A stretch of 64,000 nucleotides of DNA, taken from Mytilus galloprovincialis (taxonomy: Eukaryota; Mollusca; Bivalvia; Mytilida; Mytilidae). The translations under genes were made by a program, and so were the position numbers. Positions within the stretch are counted from its first letter, which is position 1; every line of letters begins with the position of its first letter. Positions 35,501 to 45,865 of the stretch are shown in pieces. The notes beneath the pieces were generated by a model. That model saw only the letters and a list, made by a program, of their open reading frames with translations. It was not told the origin of the DNA and did no database searches. The stretch covers positions 90,142,571-90,206,570 of the forward strand of contig NC_134846.1 of NCBI RefSeq assembly GCF_965363235.1, given 5' to 3'.

Positions 35501-37088
35501 ATTTTAGTTTTTTTTAAACTACGAATTTCCTTATCCCAGGAATAGATTACCTTCGCCGTTTTGGTGCAGCTTTTTTTTTATTTTAGGTCCTCAATGCTCT
35601 TCAACTTTGTACTGTTTGGCTTTATAACTAGTTTGATCTGACCGTCACTGATGAGTCTGATGTAGACGAAACGTGCGTCTGGCGTATTAAATTATAATCC
35701 TGGTACCTTTGATAACTATTAAGTAATATGTAATACCAAAATCTCTGTCTCATTCAGTAGTCAGTAATACATAAATCACGTTAAAGTTGAAAATTTAAAA
35801 CATCCCTGTAAACCGAGTTGGTAAACACACATATCATAAAAACTAAACACCACTGTCTATAAGAAAAATAAATTACATTGAATATGAAAATTAATTGTTT
35901 TTCTTTTGTAAATTGCAGTATGGTGTTTTCAGCGTAAAACTGAAATAGAATAAACCATATTTGGGTCTTTATCATGTTTTCTAAAGTCAGTTACCTGAGT
36001 ATATTACCGGGAGAACATTAGTAACTATTTTATTAATCAATCAAGATAATAAAAACTACTTCATACTGTAGTGTCGTAGTTGACGATATGTGTTTTCTTT
36101 TGTATAACCACAGATAAGGGTTAATTCTGTTAACCCAACTTTTGTGATAACAAACATGACAAAAGGACAAGAGCATACAGTGTCGAGTATACTCGAGAGA
36201 ACACCAATTGGGAGGTTTCCTGGTAAGTATACTAAACAGAATACCTCATGGAAAGGTTTATTTTGAGTTCCTAATATTGTATCTATTCAAGATACAAGAA
36301 CAAAATATAAGTAAAAGCATACCTCTTTTTTTTTGCTCTTTTAAACTTTATGATAATTTAGAGAAATGCAGGTTTCAGAGTAAATGAAATGTTATCTAAA
36401 TAAAAGTTGTCATTGATTTGAAATTTGAAAACCATTTCCATTTTATATTCTATGTCATATTCTATTGTGATAGATTTCATATTCATCGTTCAATTTATGA
36501 CCCATAATTACGATGAATTTTAGACATTCAACAAAATTTTGGAATGGTTCTTTCGAGTATCAAATACCTCCATTTTATTGTTGATCTTAAACACCATTTA
36601 AACATTGTATTAGTGCGTTTGTGTTTTTATAGCTATTTTTGTGTGAACCTTTTCTAGATAGAAGGCACTTCAGTTTTGATGTTTACCTTGCTTTGGGGAT
36701 TTATGAGGTTTGACCACCGGTAAACTATTATTGATTCTAATTTATCCATTAAATGTGTTTAAAGGAATTATCCCGATTTAATTTCGAGAAACTGTTATAC
36801 ATGTTATTAGCATACATGGTAAGCAATTTTAGATCTTAAAAGGTTAGCATAACCGTAACTTTAAACTGAATCCTAGTAGGATCGATTTATTGCCGTTAGG
36901 TAATTATTTTCTTTTTGGGTACTTTCAACTTTTTTTTAGCTATTGACGACTTTTTGTATTACCAAGCTAATATTCTTATTGCAGAAATAAAAGATGTTGT
37001 GAACGCCGTAGTATTCTTACTGAGTGACGAGAGTGGCATGATAAGTGGCGAGTCTCTTCGTGTCGATGGCGGAGTAGGAGTATACTGA
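29527..37088 (+). CDS. DCXR: dicarbonyl/L-xylulose reductase (SDR family), copy A, complete
   Basis: Seven exons: 29527-29578, 31081-31178, 33173-33327, 34290-34332, 34954-35118, 36114-36222 and 36985-37088, all GT-AG, give 241 residues (human DCXR has 244). The enzyme reduces alpha-dicarbonyls and L-xylulose with NADPH, normally as a tetramer. Seen here: N-terminal MEVKLDGKRALVTGAGKGFG with the cofactor glycine motif (residues 13-20), SRTQEDLDSL (38-47), LVNNAG (80-85), and the catalytic set Asn107, Ser136 (NISS), Tyr149 and Lys153 (AYCSTKGA), at the positions I recall for human DCXR. MALELGPHN, IRVNSVNPT and the C-terminal FLLSDESGMISG also match. There is no signal peptide, so it should be cytosolic. 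Odd points: the third glycine-motif position is Phe-Gly where copy C and human have Ile-Gly, and introns 2 and 5 carry hammerhead repeats in sense orientation. Confidence 0.93.
30790..30950 (-). repeat. fragment of the GCCAATGAGACAAC repeat family
   Basis: In DCXR-A intron 1. Reverse complement of the 17865-18008 type: CCTTTATAGCTTGCTGGTTG, AGCTAAGGCTCCGTTTTGAA, GAGAGTTGTCTCATTTGCAC. Confidence 0.65.
31190..31345 (+). repeat. degenerate exon 2-edge repeats in DCXR-A intron 2
   Basis: Two or three decayed copies of the exon 2 3' end and its donor (GCATTAAGTAGCACAAAGAA, GACCTATATCATCTGAAAAC, AGAGATGATATA). Homologous to the large array in copy C at 59690-60680. Confidence 0.65.
32620..32663 (+). 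ncRNA. type I hammerhead ribozyme motif, subfamily 2, first unit
   Basis: Core CTGAAGA (32626-32632; the variable seventh core base is A) and GAA (32646-32648). Stem II GACA/TGTC (32633-32636 with 32642-32645). Stem III AT/AT around loop GCGC (32649-32656). Cleavage triplet ATC ending at 32657. Stem I GCATCA (32620-32625) pairs with TGGTGC (32658-32663). Compared with subfamily 1, stems I, II and III all differ by paired changes. Confidence 0.75.
32969..33012 (+). ncRNA. type I hammerhead ribozyme motif, subfamily 2, second unit
   Basis: As the first unit, but stem II is GACC/TGTC, with three pairs plus a mismatch next to the loop. Core CTGAAGA at 32975-32981, GAA at 32995-32997, triplet ATC ending at 33006, stem I GCATCA/TGGTGC intact. 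Confidence 0.7.
33625..33740 (+). repeat. degenerate tandem repeat (CCACATTGTCATAAGTTAA type)
   Basis: In DCXR-A intron 3. The motif ATCCACATTGTCATAA recurs about four times. The same intron of copy B has a longer, cleaner array at 45680-45865. Confidence 0.65.
33817..33839 (+). repeat. poly-T run
   Basis: An uninterrupted T tract of about 22 nt in DCXR-A intron 3; length is prone to assembly error. Confidence 0.7.
35515..35720 (+). repeat. short dispersed repeat with a hammerhead ribozyme (subfamily 1)
   Basis: In DCXR-A intron 5, sense strand. Same order as 25615-25820: TTATCCCAGGAATAGATTAC, TCCTCAATGCTCTTCAACTT, hammerhead, AATCCTGGTACCTTTGATAA. Confidence 0.8.
35643..35684 (+). ncRNA. 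type I hammerhead ribozyme motif, subfamily 1, second copy
   Basis: Core CTGATGA (35648-35654) and GAA (35668-35670). Stem II GTCT/AGAC, loop GATGT. Stem III AC/GT around GTGC. Triplet GTC ending at 35679. Stem I CGTCA (35643-35647) with TGGCG (35680-35684), five pairs. Confidence 0.72.
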
Positions 37089-37128
37089 ACCAAGGCTATT
37101 TATTCTGCATTAACTTAAAATACCAATG

Positions 37129-37134
37129 AATAAA
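37129..37134 (+). terminator. polyadenylation signal of DCXR-A
   Basis: AATAAA 41 nt after the stop codon. An equivalent AATAAA lies at 50333-50338 after copy B. Confidence 0.7.
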
Positions 37135-38069
37135 GATACATCTTACAGTATTCGTTTTGTTTTCGTTTGCATTCGTTTGATGCGTTTAATGTTCCAAATG
37201 AGGTCGCATGCATCCACCTTTTTAAAATAAACTAAAAGGACGCTTTTAAACTCGTGATTTAAAATGACTTATCAAATCCAAGGGGATATATATTACAGCA
37301 ATCAATGATAACCACTGAATAAGAGGCTTCTGACTTGAAACAGGTAACTATACAATGTTGCAGGTTGAACATGTTTACGGGCGCCTACAACCCTCTTTCC
37401 AACATGAAACAGTGATTTTAAACAACAAAATAAGAACATTAGAACAATTTATAAATATAGATAAGGATTGACTTATCAGATCGAAACAACACATTTATAT
37501 ATGACAAGTTTATTATGTAAATGTCGTCTATATAAAACATGCGCTAGAGGTTTTGATCGGAATAATAAATATTCTATAATTAAATCTGACAGTGACCCAA
37601 GACTTTCCATTTATTCATCTTCTCTAAATAATGAGATAATGAGACATGTCGTAACTATTACCTTGTCATATCTCAATAAGAGAATATATTTCCAATGTCA
37701 CCAGCGTTGCACCTTTTTTGTCTATTACAGGACAATAACAACAACAAAAATCAATTTGTTTTTTTTTCCCACAAACGATTTATAAATGATCAGCACTTAT
37801 TTTCAAAAGTGTCAAAGACAATGCTGATATGAACCTATTATATCATTTTTATAAAATTTTGCAAGGATTGTACACATTAACAAATTAGTTGGACAAGAGG
37901 GGCAACAGATACCAGAGGAACGGGAAGAAATCTTACCATAGTTGGATAAAAAAGGCTCCAATGTGACAAATTAGGACACAAATCAAATAAAAAACAAAAA
38001 CAATAAAAACTGAATGATAAATGAAATATATGATACTCAGCAACCAATAACCACTGAAGTACAGGTTCA
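37135..38069. other. intergenic stretch after DCXR-A
   Basis: No gene recognised. A 105-codon open frame at 37468-37785 has no recognisable motif and ends in a low-complexity stretch. Confidence 0.4.
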
Positions 38070-38833
38070 GAGAACAACAGAAACACAACATTAAATTGTA
38101 ACACACACAGAAACAAACTATAATACATAACTATGACCATTTTCCTGACTTAGTACAGGACATTTTAAGAAACAAATGATGGGTTGAACCTGATTTTTTG
38201 GCATGCCAAACCACCAGCTTGTATGGCTCTGTTAAATATAACATTTAAATGTTAACATTACATGACTACAATACAAATAAATGGGAGAACATATAGGACA
38301 AAAAAGATACCAGGTTTAAACTTTAACACGCCAGACGTGCGCCTCGTCCATACAAGACCAACCAGTGACGCTCGGATGAAAAAAAAATCGAAAGCCAAAA
38401 CAAGTACAAAGTTGAAGAGCACCGAGGACCAAAAATTCCAAAAAGTTTTGCTCAACACGGCTAGGGTTTTCTGGCTGGGATAAGAACATCCTTTTTATTT
38501 AAAAATAATTCATACTTTTGCAAACAGTAAATTTTTATTAAAAATGACTATATAATAGATATGCATGATAAAACTGAAGTGGTGACTAACTACAGTTAAA
38601 AACGGATACATTACATAAAACAACCTAATCCAGCACATCAGAATACACAGCCGAGTTAGCCAAAGTATCAACGCACAAAGTGACGTCACATTTGAAATTC
38701 TAAAACTGATGTCAATGTCATATGAACCCATTCAGACAGAACAAACATGAACACATTGCAACCATTCTATGTACCAAATATCTTTTATCTATTCTTATAG
38801 TATTTTATAAACTGACAAAATTACGATAAAAAG

Positions 38834-41800
38834 TATAAAAAAGAAGATGTTGTATGATTGCCAATGAGACAACTATCTACAAAAGACCAAAATGACGCAG
38901 ACATTAACAACGATAGATCACCGTACGGCCTTCAACAATGAGCAAAGCCCATACCGCATAGTCAGCTATAAAAGGCCCCGATAAGACAATGTAAAACAAT
39001 TCAAACGAGAAAACTAACGGCCTTATTTATGTATGTAAAAAAATGAACGAAAAACAAATATGTAACACATAAACAAACGACAACCACTGAATTACAGGCT
39101 CCTGACTTGGGACAGGCACATACATAAATAATGTGGCGGGGTTAAACATGTTAGGGGGATCCCAACCCTCCCCCTAACCTGGGACAGTGGTATAACAGTA
39201 CAACATAAGAACGAACTATAAAAATCAGTTGAACCAGGCTTAGGTAGCACTCCACAGTTAGGTGTGTAGTTTCGCATTTTGGCCCCTGTGGATTTTTCAA
39301 ATATGAGAGCTAGTGTGCAATAAAATTCATTTTTGGATAGCTGAGTATTAAAATAGCCTTTATATTGGGTTTATATGAACATCAAGATTATGTAATGTAT
39401 GTAATATAGGCTGTTTTCTGTATGACAGTCCGTATTTGCATGTCCCTACCATACATTGGTCCGGCAATTATTGTAATGTTTTTTTCCAACTTTTTATCGC
39501 ACGAACTTTGTGATTGGATTTTACGAAAAAATGAGGCGAAAGACCCCCATTTTTTATTTGATCATTAGGAAGATTTATAAAAACAGTTTCTAAAAAGGTA
39601 TCACTCAAAGGCATTGAAATTCTAGTTTGATCCAAATTTTGGGGGGATATGTGACATGTCCACCCCCCTTTCTGCAATATTTTATGGTAAATAAATGCAG
39701 AATGTTGCCATGGATACACATAAAAGGAATTAATTTTCACTCTTTTAACTTTTGAAAATCAAATCTATGGAAAATACTGATTACATACATATGCACATGT
39801 ACAACACAAACAGTTAGGTTAATGTATAAGAAATCCAGGAATAGGAGATGATAAAACATTTTGTGGCTCATTTTTAATTTTATTTTCAAACTGTGGAGTG
39901 CTACCTTATGGCACATCAGAAAGCACAGAAATGCACTTTTTAAGATAAAATTTACCACAAATCTTTAGTCTTTTATGTTCTTGTTTTAGTTCTGAAGGTA
40001 AAAAATCTGCTAGGAATGCAATTTATGTTTATTTTATTGTTTACTGTCCTTAGCAACCAAATATACACATTTTGACAATTAGACATGTTGCGGTCTTAAA
40101 TTTGTACTCCATTAGCTTTGCCAATGTAACCAAAGATTGCGCTTTATATGATATCCTCAGAATGTATCGCTTTATATTTTTGAATGCGAATAAGTCAAAT
40201 AAACATTTTTAGCAGGATTTTATATTATAATTTTGCATTAATTGAATTTAATGATGCGAGTACTGCTAGAAATTTATACCCTGCTTGAGAGTTTCTAAAC
40301 CAAGGTTAGGTATGCTATTTACAGCAAAATTGACTTATAAGTGCTTTCAAATACCTAAAAATTGCACAATTTGTCCTCTTTTAAGGTAATTTTATGATTT
40401 TAAATAAGATAATGGGAAAAGTTTTAGAAATTTACCCCAAAAATGAGACAGACTTAAAGTTTTTCACTATGATCCAGCATTTATTTTTAAATCACTTTTT
40501 GTCGCGTTTCAACATCAACTGTTAACCTTCATAAAATCTTTATTACTGAACCAATTTTAAAAACTAAGGTACCATTTTCATCGTAACAGCCAGTAGAACA
40601 TAGAAAATATAATAAAAATTGAGGCAGGAGGGGGAAAATTTTACCTTATGGCACATCAGAAAGCACAGAAATGCACTTTTTAAGATAAAATTTACCACAA
40701 ATCTTTAGTCTTTTATGTTCTTGTTTTAGTTCTGAAGGTAAAAAATCTGCTAGGAATGCAATTTATGTTTATTTTATTGTTTACTGTCCTTAGCAACCAA
40801 ATATACACATTTTGACAATTAGACTTGTTGCGGTCTTAAATTTGTACTCCATTAGCTTTGCCAATGTAACCAAAGATTGCGCTTTATATGATATCCTCAG
40901 AATGTATCGCTTTATATTTTTGAATGCAAATAAGTCAAATAAACATTTTTAGCAGGATTTTATATTATAATTTTGCATTAATTGAATTTAATGATGCGAG
41001 TACTGCTAGAAATTTATACCCTGCTTGAGAGCTTCTAAACCAAGGTTAGGTATGCTATTTACAGCAAAATTGACTTATAAGTGCTTTCAAATACCTAAAA
41101 ATTGCACAATTTGTCCTCTTTTAAGGTAATTTTATGATTTTAAATAAGATAATGGGAAAAGTTTTAGAAATTTACCCCAAAAATGAGACAGACTTAAAGT
41201 TTTTCACTATGATCCAGCATTTATTTTTAAATCACTTTTTGTCGCGTTTCAACATCAACTGTTAACCTTCATAAAATCTTTACTACTGAACCAATTTTAA
41301 AACCTAAGGTACCATTTTCATCGTAACAGCCAGTAGAACATAGAAAATATAATAAAAATTGAGGCAGGAGGGGGAAAATTTTACCTTAAGGTAGCACTCC
41401 ACAGTTAGGTGTGTAGTTTCGCATTTTGGCCCCTGTGGATTTTTCAAATATGAGAGCTAGTGTGCAATAAAATTCATTTTTGGATAGCTGAGTATTAAAA
41501 TAGCCTTTGTATTGGGTTTATATGAACATCAAGATTATGTAATGTATGTAATATAGGCTGTTTTCTGTATGACAGTCCGTATTTGCATGTCCCTACCATA
41601 CATTGGTCCGGCAATTATTGTAATGTTTTTTTCCAACTTTTTATCGCACGAACTTTGTGATTGGATTTTACGAAAAAATGAGGCGAAAGACCCCAATTTT
41701 TTATTTGATCATTAGGAAGATTTATAAAAACAGTTTCTAAAAAGGTATCACTCAAAGGCATTGAAATTCTAGTTTGATCCAAATTTTGGGGGGATATGTG

Positions 41801-42408
41801 ACATGTCCACCCCCCTTTTTGCAATATTTTATGGTAAATAAATGCAGAATGTTGCCATGGATACACATAAAAGGAATTAATTTTCACTCTTTTAACTTTT
41901 GAAAATCAAATCTATGGAAAATACTGATTACATACATATGCACATGTACAACACAAACAGTTAGGTTAATGTATAAGAAATCCAGGAATAGGAGATGATA
42001 AAACATTTTGTGGCTCATTTTTAATTTTATTTTCTAACTGTGGAGTGCTACCTTAACTCATCAGATGGACAAAAATACAAGTGGACGTGGCCCGGTACTT
42101 ATACATCCCGACACAAAAAGACACAATGAACAGATCTGAGAGTACTCGCAGTTATCTGACAGCTATTTCAAAGCCACTAACAGCTAATAAAAAAATCATG
42201 CATCTAAGACTAAACTATCAATCCGTACACATCCAAAATCCAATGGATTTAGTGTAAAGACGTCATAAACAGCCAGAGAAAAAACATGACCTTGTGCAAT
42301 GCCAAGTTACAGGTATCGACAGATTGTAGATCCATGAATATGTATATGCATATAACATACTAGTAATATTTCGTTAGCTTTTAATTTACTGATAACAAAA
42401 TCAATATT
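38834..42408 (+). mobile_element. full-length GCCAATGAGACAAC repeat, split by a later insertion
   Basis: Comparison with the uninterrupted paralogous site (26947/26948) fixes both ends: it begins TATAAAAAAGAAGATG and ends near TAACAAAATCAATATTG. Without the inner insertion (39243-42052 plus one TTA copy) it is about 762 bp. There are no terminal inverted repeats and no clear target duplication. It contains CACCGTACGGCCTTCAAC, CCATACCGCATAGTCAGC, CCCTAACCTGGGACAGTGG and CGTGGCCCGGTACTTATAC blocks. Class unknown. Confidence 0.75.
39243..42052 (+). mobile_element. A-B-B-A composite insertion with TTA target duplication
   Basis: Two 663-bp copies of an inverted-repeat element (39243-39905 and 41390-42052) in the same orientation flank two tandem 740-bp copies of a second sequence (39906-40645 and 40646-41385). 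The A ends are GGTAGCACTCCACAG and CTGTGGAGTGCTACC. TTA borders the whole block (39240-39242, 42053-42055) and follows each inner unit, as expected for PIF/Harbinger-type 3-bp targets. By eye A/A and B/B each differ at about five positions, so the structure is recent. A 90-codon minus-strand frame is kept in both A copies but is not recognisable. Confidence 0.82.
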
Positions 42409-44464
42409 GAACTTATCATTGATCAATAAACCATGAAATAAGGTCAAAGTCATATGAACTCTGTCAGACAGACAAAAATAAACACCTTAAAATCTGTCCA
42501 TACACCAAATAGAATTGACCTACTGCTTATAGTATCTAAGAAATAGACCAAATCCCAAATTCTTAACATTTTACAAAGCGCAATGAAAACGGTGGCATGA
42601 CAGATGAATATTGCCAGACAGACATGAACCCCTCACATTCATTCCATACTTCAAGCATAGTGGTTTAATATTATAGTATATTAGAAATAGACATAACCAT
42701 AAAACCTAATCATTGTCTTATGAACCATGAAATTAAGGTGAAGGTCAGATGAAGCCTGCCAGTCGGTCACATGCACGTTACAATCATTTTATTCACGAAA
42801 TACAGTTGACCTAATGCTAATAGTATCTGAGATATGGACTTCACCACGTATCTTAAACTTTGTTTACTGATCCATGTAGTGATGCCGAGTTCATGTGAAC
42901 CCTATCTGATGGACACGTAGGCAGTACAAGGAACCTATATATATAATAAAGTTATCAAATACAAATTTCAAACGCCGTCGTCGGCGCCGCCGCCACCTGA
43001 GTGTAATCTATATGTCTCTAAAACTCTTTTCGGACTATTGCTCCATATTAGAGAGGCTATGAATATTTTATATTATCTTTTATTTTTTTATAATTTGAAA
43101 AACTACAAGCTAAACAGGAGATGGTATCACCTTCTAATTATGCTGATTCTATTGAAATTATGTCCTGATGGCATTTAGATATCATCTTAATAAAGGTTGT
43201 TGCACTTCTATGTATACATATATACATATTATTTATAATAGTTATAATTGTATATAATTATCAACTTTGACGTTCATATATTATTTTGTTTTTTAGCCCA
43301 AATGTGGGTCATCGCATTTTAAATAAATGAGTAAATAATGATAAGTGATATAACTAACAGTTTGTATAACATTATAGACAAATAATACATAATGTAAATA
43401 GTTTTTTACTAGTCATACATAGGCATTCAAATTGGTATTACCTTCTCGGCGGTCCTGTGATGGAGTGCCTGTCTGCGATATGTCTTTTGGTTCGATTCAG
43501 TTCGACCGGATCAAACCAATGACTCATTGACCCAATGCGTGTATTTGCTGCCTTCCCGAAAAGCAAGCTACAGGAGTCCGTTGGGTACCGTTGTATTTGT
43601 TTAATGCACGTGTTAACGCGAGGTTTGACTAGCCATAAAAACAGATTCAACCCACCATTTCTTTCTTAATATGTCCTGTACCAAGTCAGGAACATGACAG
43701 TTGTCATCAAATATAGTTCGTTATTATGTATGTTGCATTGTCGTTTGATTTTTGTTGCATTTGATGTTTCTGTTGTTTTCCACTTATAGTTGATGTGTTA
43801 TCCGGTTTTGTATTCTCTCAATCGATTTATGACTTTTGAACAGCGGTATACTGCATACTGTTGCCTTTATTAAGCATAATTTCACTAACATGAACGACTT
43901 GCTTCTGGTTAGAGAATAAAATTTTCGTAATCATTTTCTATTCCCTTAACATGTTTTACAGGACCGAAGGTCACCCCAATTTGATTGTCCATGTATAACC
44001 AACACAAATGTAAAACTTATTTAATCTTCGATGGTTTATAGAAACTCATGAGGTAGATGGGATTTACAAGAATTTATCAAAATCTCCCAAAATAGGTCAC
44101 GATGTTCTATATTTTACACTTCATTATACTTACCAAAAACAAAATGTGTAGCTTTTTGTTTCAGTTTCAGTAATATGATTCAGTAAAAGGTGTCATTTTA
44201 GAGGTTATAACAACTTCCAATGACAGTAATGTCACTCTAAATTATACCCTTTGATTAAGTGATGCATACCAAATTGATTTTAGAGGTTATTTCTTAGAAA
44301 TTTATGGAATATATTCTGGTCCGTTTCACATGGAATTAATTTCCATTTTATAACCTGTTTCAATTTTATCACGCAAGGTTTGTCGAATATAATTTACCAG
44401 TAAGGCAAACAATTAAACAGGATAGTTTGTCATTGTTTTACATTATTTGAAATAACTAATTTAA

Positions 44465-45059
44465 AGGGCATAAGCTACAAATTAGACAAGACATGAATAC
44501 ATGACTTTTTGTTCCAAACATTTATAAATGATATTTAACTATTCAGCAGTGAGTTTTGTTCAATTTCGTCCAAATGACCTAGACCACACGTCACTGATGT
44601 ACATGTAATGCTGAATTGTAAGTCAATAATTCAACCTCATTTAAGTCCGCAATCTTGAATTTGAATTTTAGCAGAGACAGAGTGTGCATGCGTTCTTCGT
44701 GTAGTATGCATGTTCATTTGTTTATTTAGTCTTGAATAGTGAAACAGGGGAGCCACAAGGAATAACAATTTCGTTCACTGATCTGGCCAACAAAACCTTA
44801 TTTTTGTATGCTTGTATTTTTATAATATTTTAAATCTATAACATGGAATCAAACAGACCTAAAAAATTATATTATTAAATTTCATGTGCTTGTATGTGTG
44901 TTAACATCCGTTTTAATTATCATCGGCAATCTAAGGAAGTCAACTATGTGGATAATTAGATGGAGTCGAGTGTAAAGTTCGCATGAATAGTTCATCTATG
45001 TCTTTAATACAATATATGTCTATATTCAAATTCGGGTAATGTCAAGAGAGAAATTGCCA
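44465..45059. mobile_element. TTAA-flanked element related to 18615-19323
   Basis: TTAA at 44461-44464 and 45060-45063. The left end AGGGCATAAGCTAC and the inner block ATAATTCAACCTCATTTAAG match the 18.6-kb element, while the right end (AAATTGCCA) is diverged. It lies where exons 1-2 of DCXR-B would be expected. Confidence 0.55.
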
Positions 45060-45544
45060 TTAAAGTAAACATTTACATTAGAAATGACAAAATCTTAGTA
45101 TTCAAAATTATTAAAGTACACCCCTCTATAACAACTCATCGACTGATTAATGCTTCAATATTTGTTTGCTTTCTTAAACATTGATCAAATACCAAATATC
45201 AACATTATTAACGTGGACTTACAAGTTTGGGATAAAACAAGAGAGGAAGTTAGTAAGATCGGTCATATAGACTTACTGGTCAACAATGCTGGTGTCGTAT
45301 GTACACTCCATTCATAGACATACCAAAAGAAGAGATAGATAGGTAAGAATATATATATATACATTATCGAATCGAATTGTGTCTTTGTTTACAGTCTACT
45401 TAAGCATAGGTTTATTTTACTATGTATATATTAATTGTACTACAACGTAGAAAACAGATAACAAACTGCATGCATTGCACTCTCCTCGAGATCATAAGTT
45501 AAGTTATATATACACATAGTACTAATCCTTTTCTAGCTCACTGT

Positions 45545-45670
45545 ACAGTATAGATTTTGCTCATTGTTGAGGGCCGTACGTTGACCTAGAGTTCTTAATT
45601 TAGTGTCAGTTGGTCTCTTGTGGAGAGTTGTCATGTTGGCAATTATACCACATGTACATCTTCTTATTTT
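45545..45670 (-). repeat. fragment of the GCCAATGAGACAAC repeat family
   Basis: Reverse orientation: GTGGAGAGTTGTCATGTTGG, CAATTATACCACATGTACAT. The same intron of DCXR-A has the equivalent fragment at 33515-33625, so it predates the duplication. Confidence 0.6.
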
Positions 45671-45679
45671 GATATAAAA

Positions 45680-45865
45680 TCCACATTGTCATAAGTTAAT
45701 TTTTATTGTATACATTGTCATAAGTTAATTTTTATTATATACATTGTCATAAGTTGAGTTATATTATCCACATTGTTAACACATACATTGTCATAAGTTG
45801 AGTTATATTATCCACATTGTTAACACATACATTGTCATAAGTTGAGTTATATTATCCACATTGTT
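45680..45865 (+). repeat. 44-bp tandem array
   Basis: The unit CATTGTCATAAGTTGAG + TTATATTATCCACATTG recurs at 45742, 45786 and 45830, with older variants before it. The intron 3 counterpart in copy A is shorter. Confidence 0.75.

Larger units (their letters stand above)
38070..44010. repeat. segmental duplication, copy upstream of DCXR-B (interrupted)
   Basis: Partner of 26155-28600. The homologous parts are 38070-38833 and 42409-44010; the 3.6 kb between them is a nested insertion absent from the other copy, so it postdates the duplication. Homology stops at about 44010. Copy B lacks the sequence that carries exons 1-2 in copy A. Confidence 0.82.

Noticed and set aside
39468-39740. 90-codon minus-strand frame, repeated at 41615-41887
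   Set aside because: Kept only because the two A copies are almost identical; no motif recognised and no larger coding context. Not called a gene.
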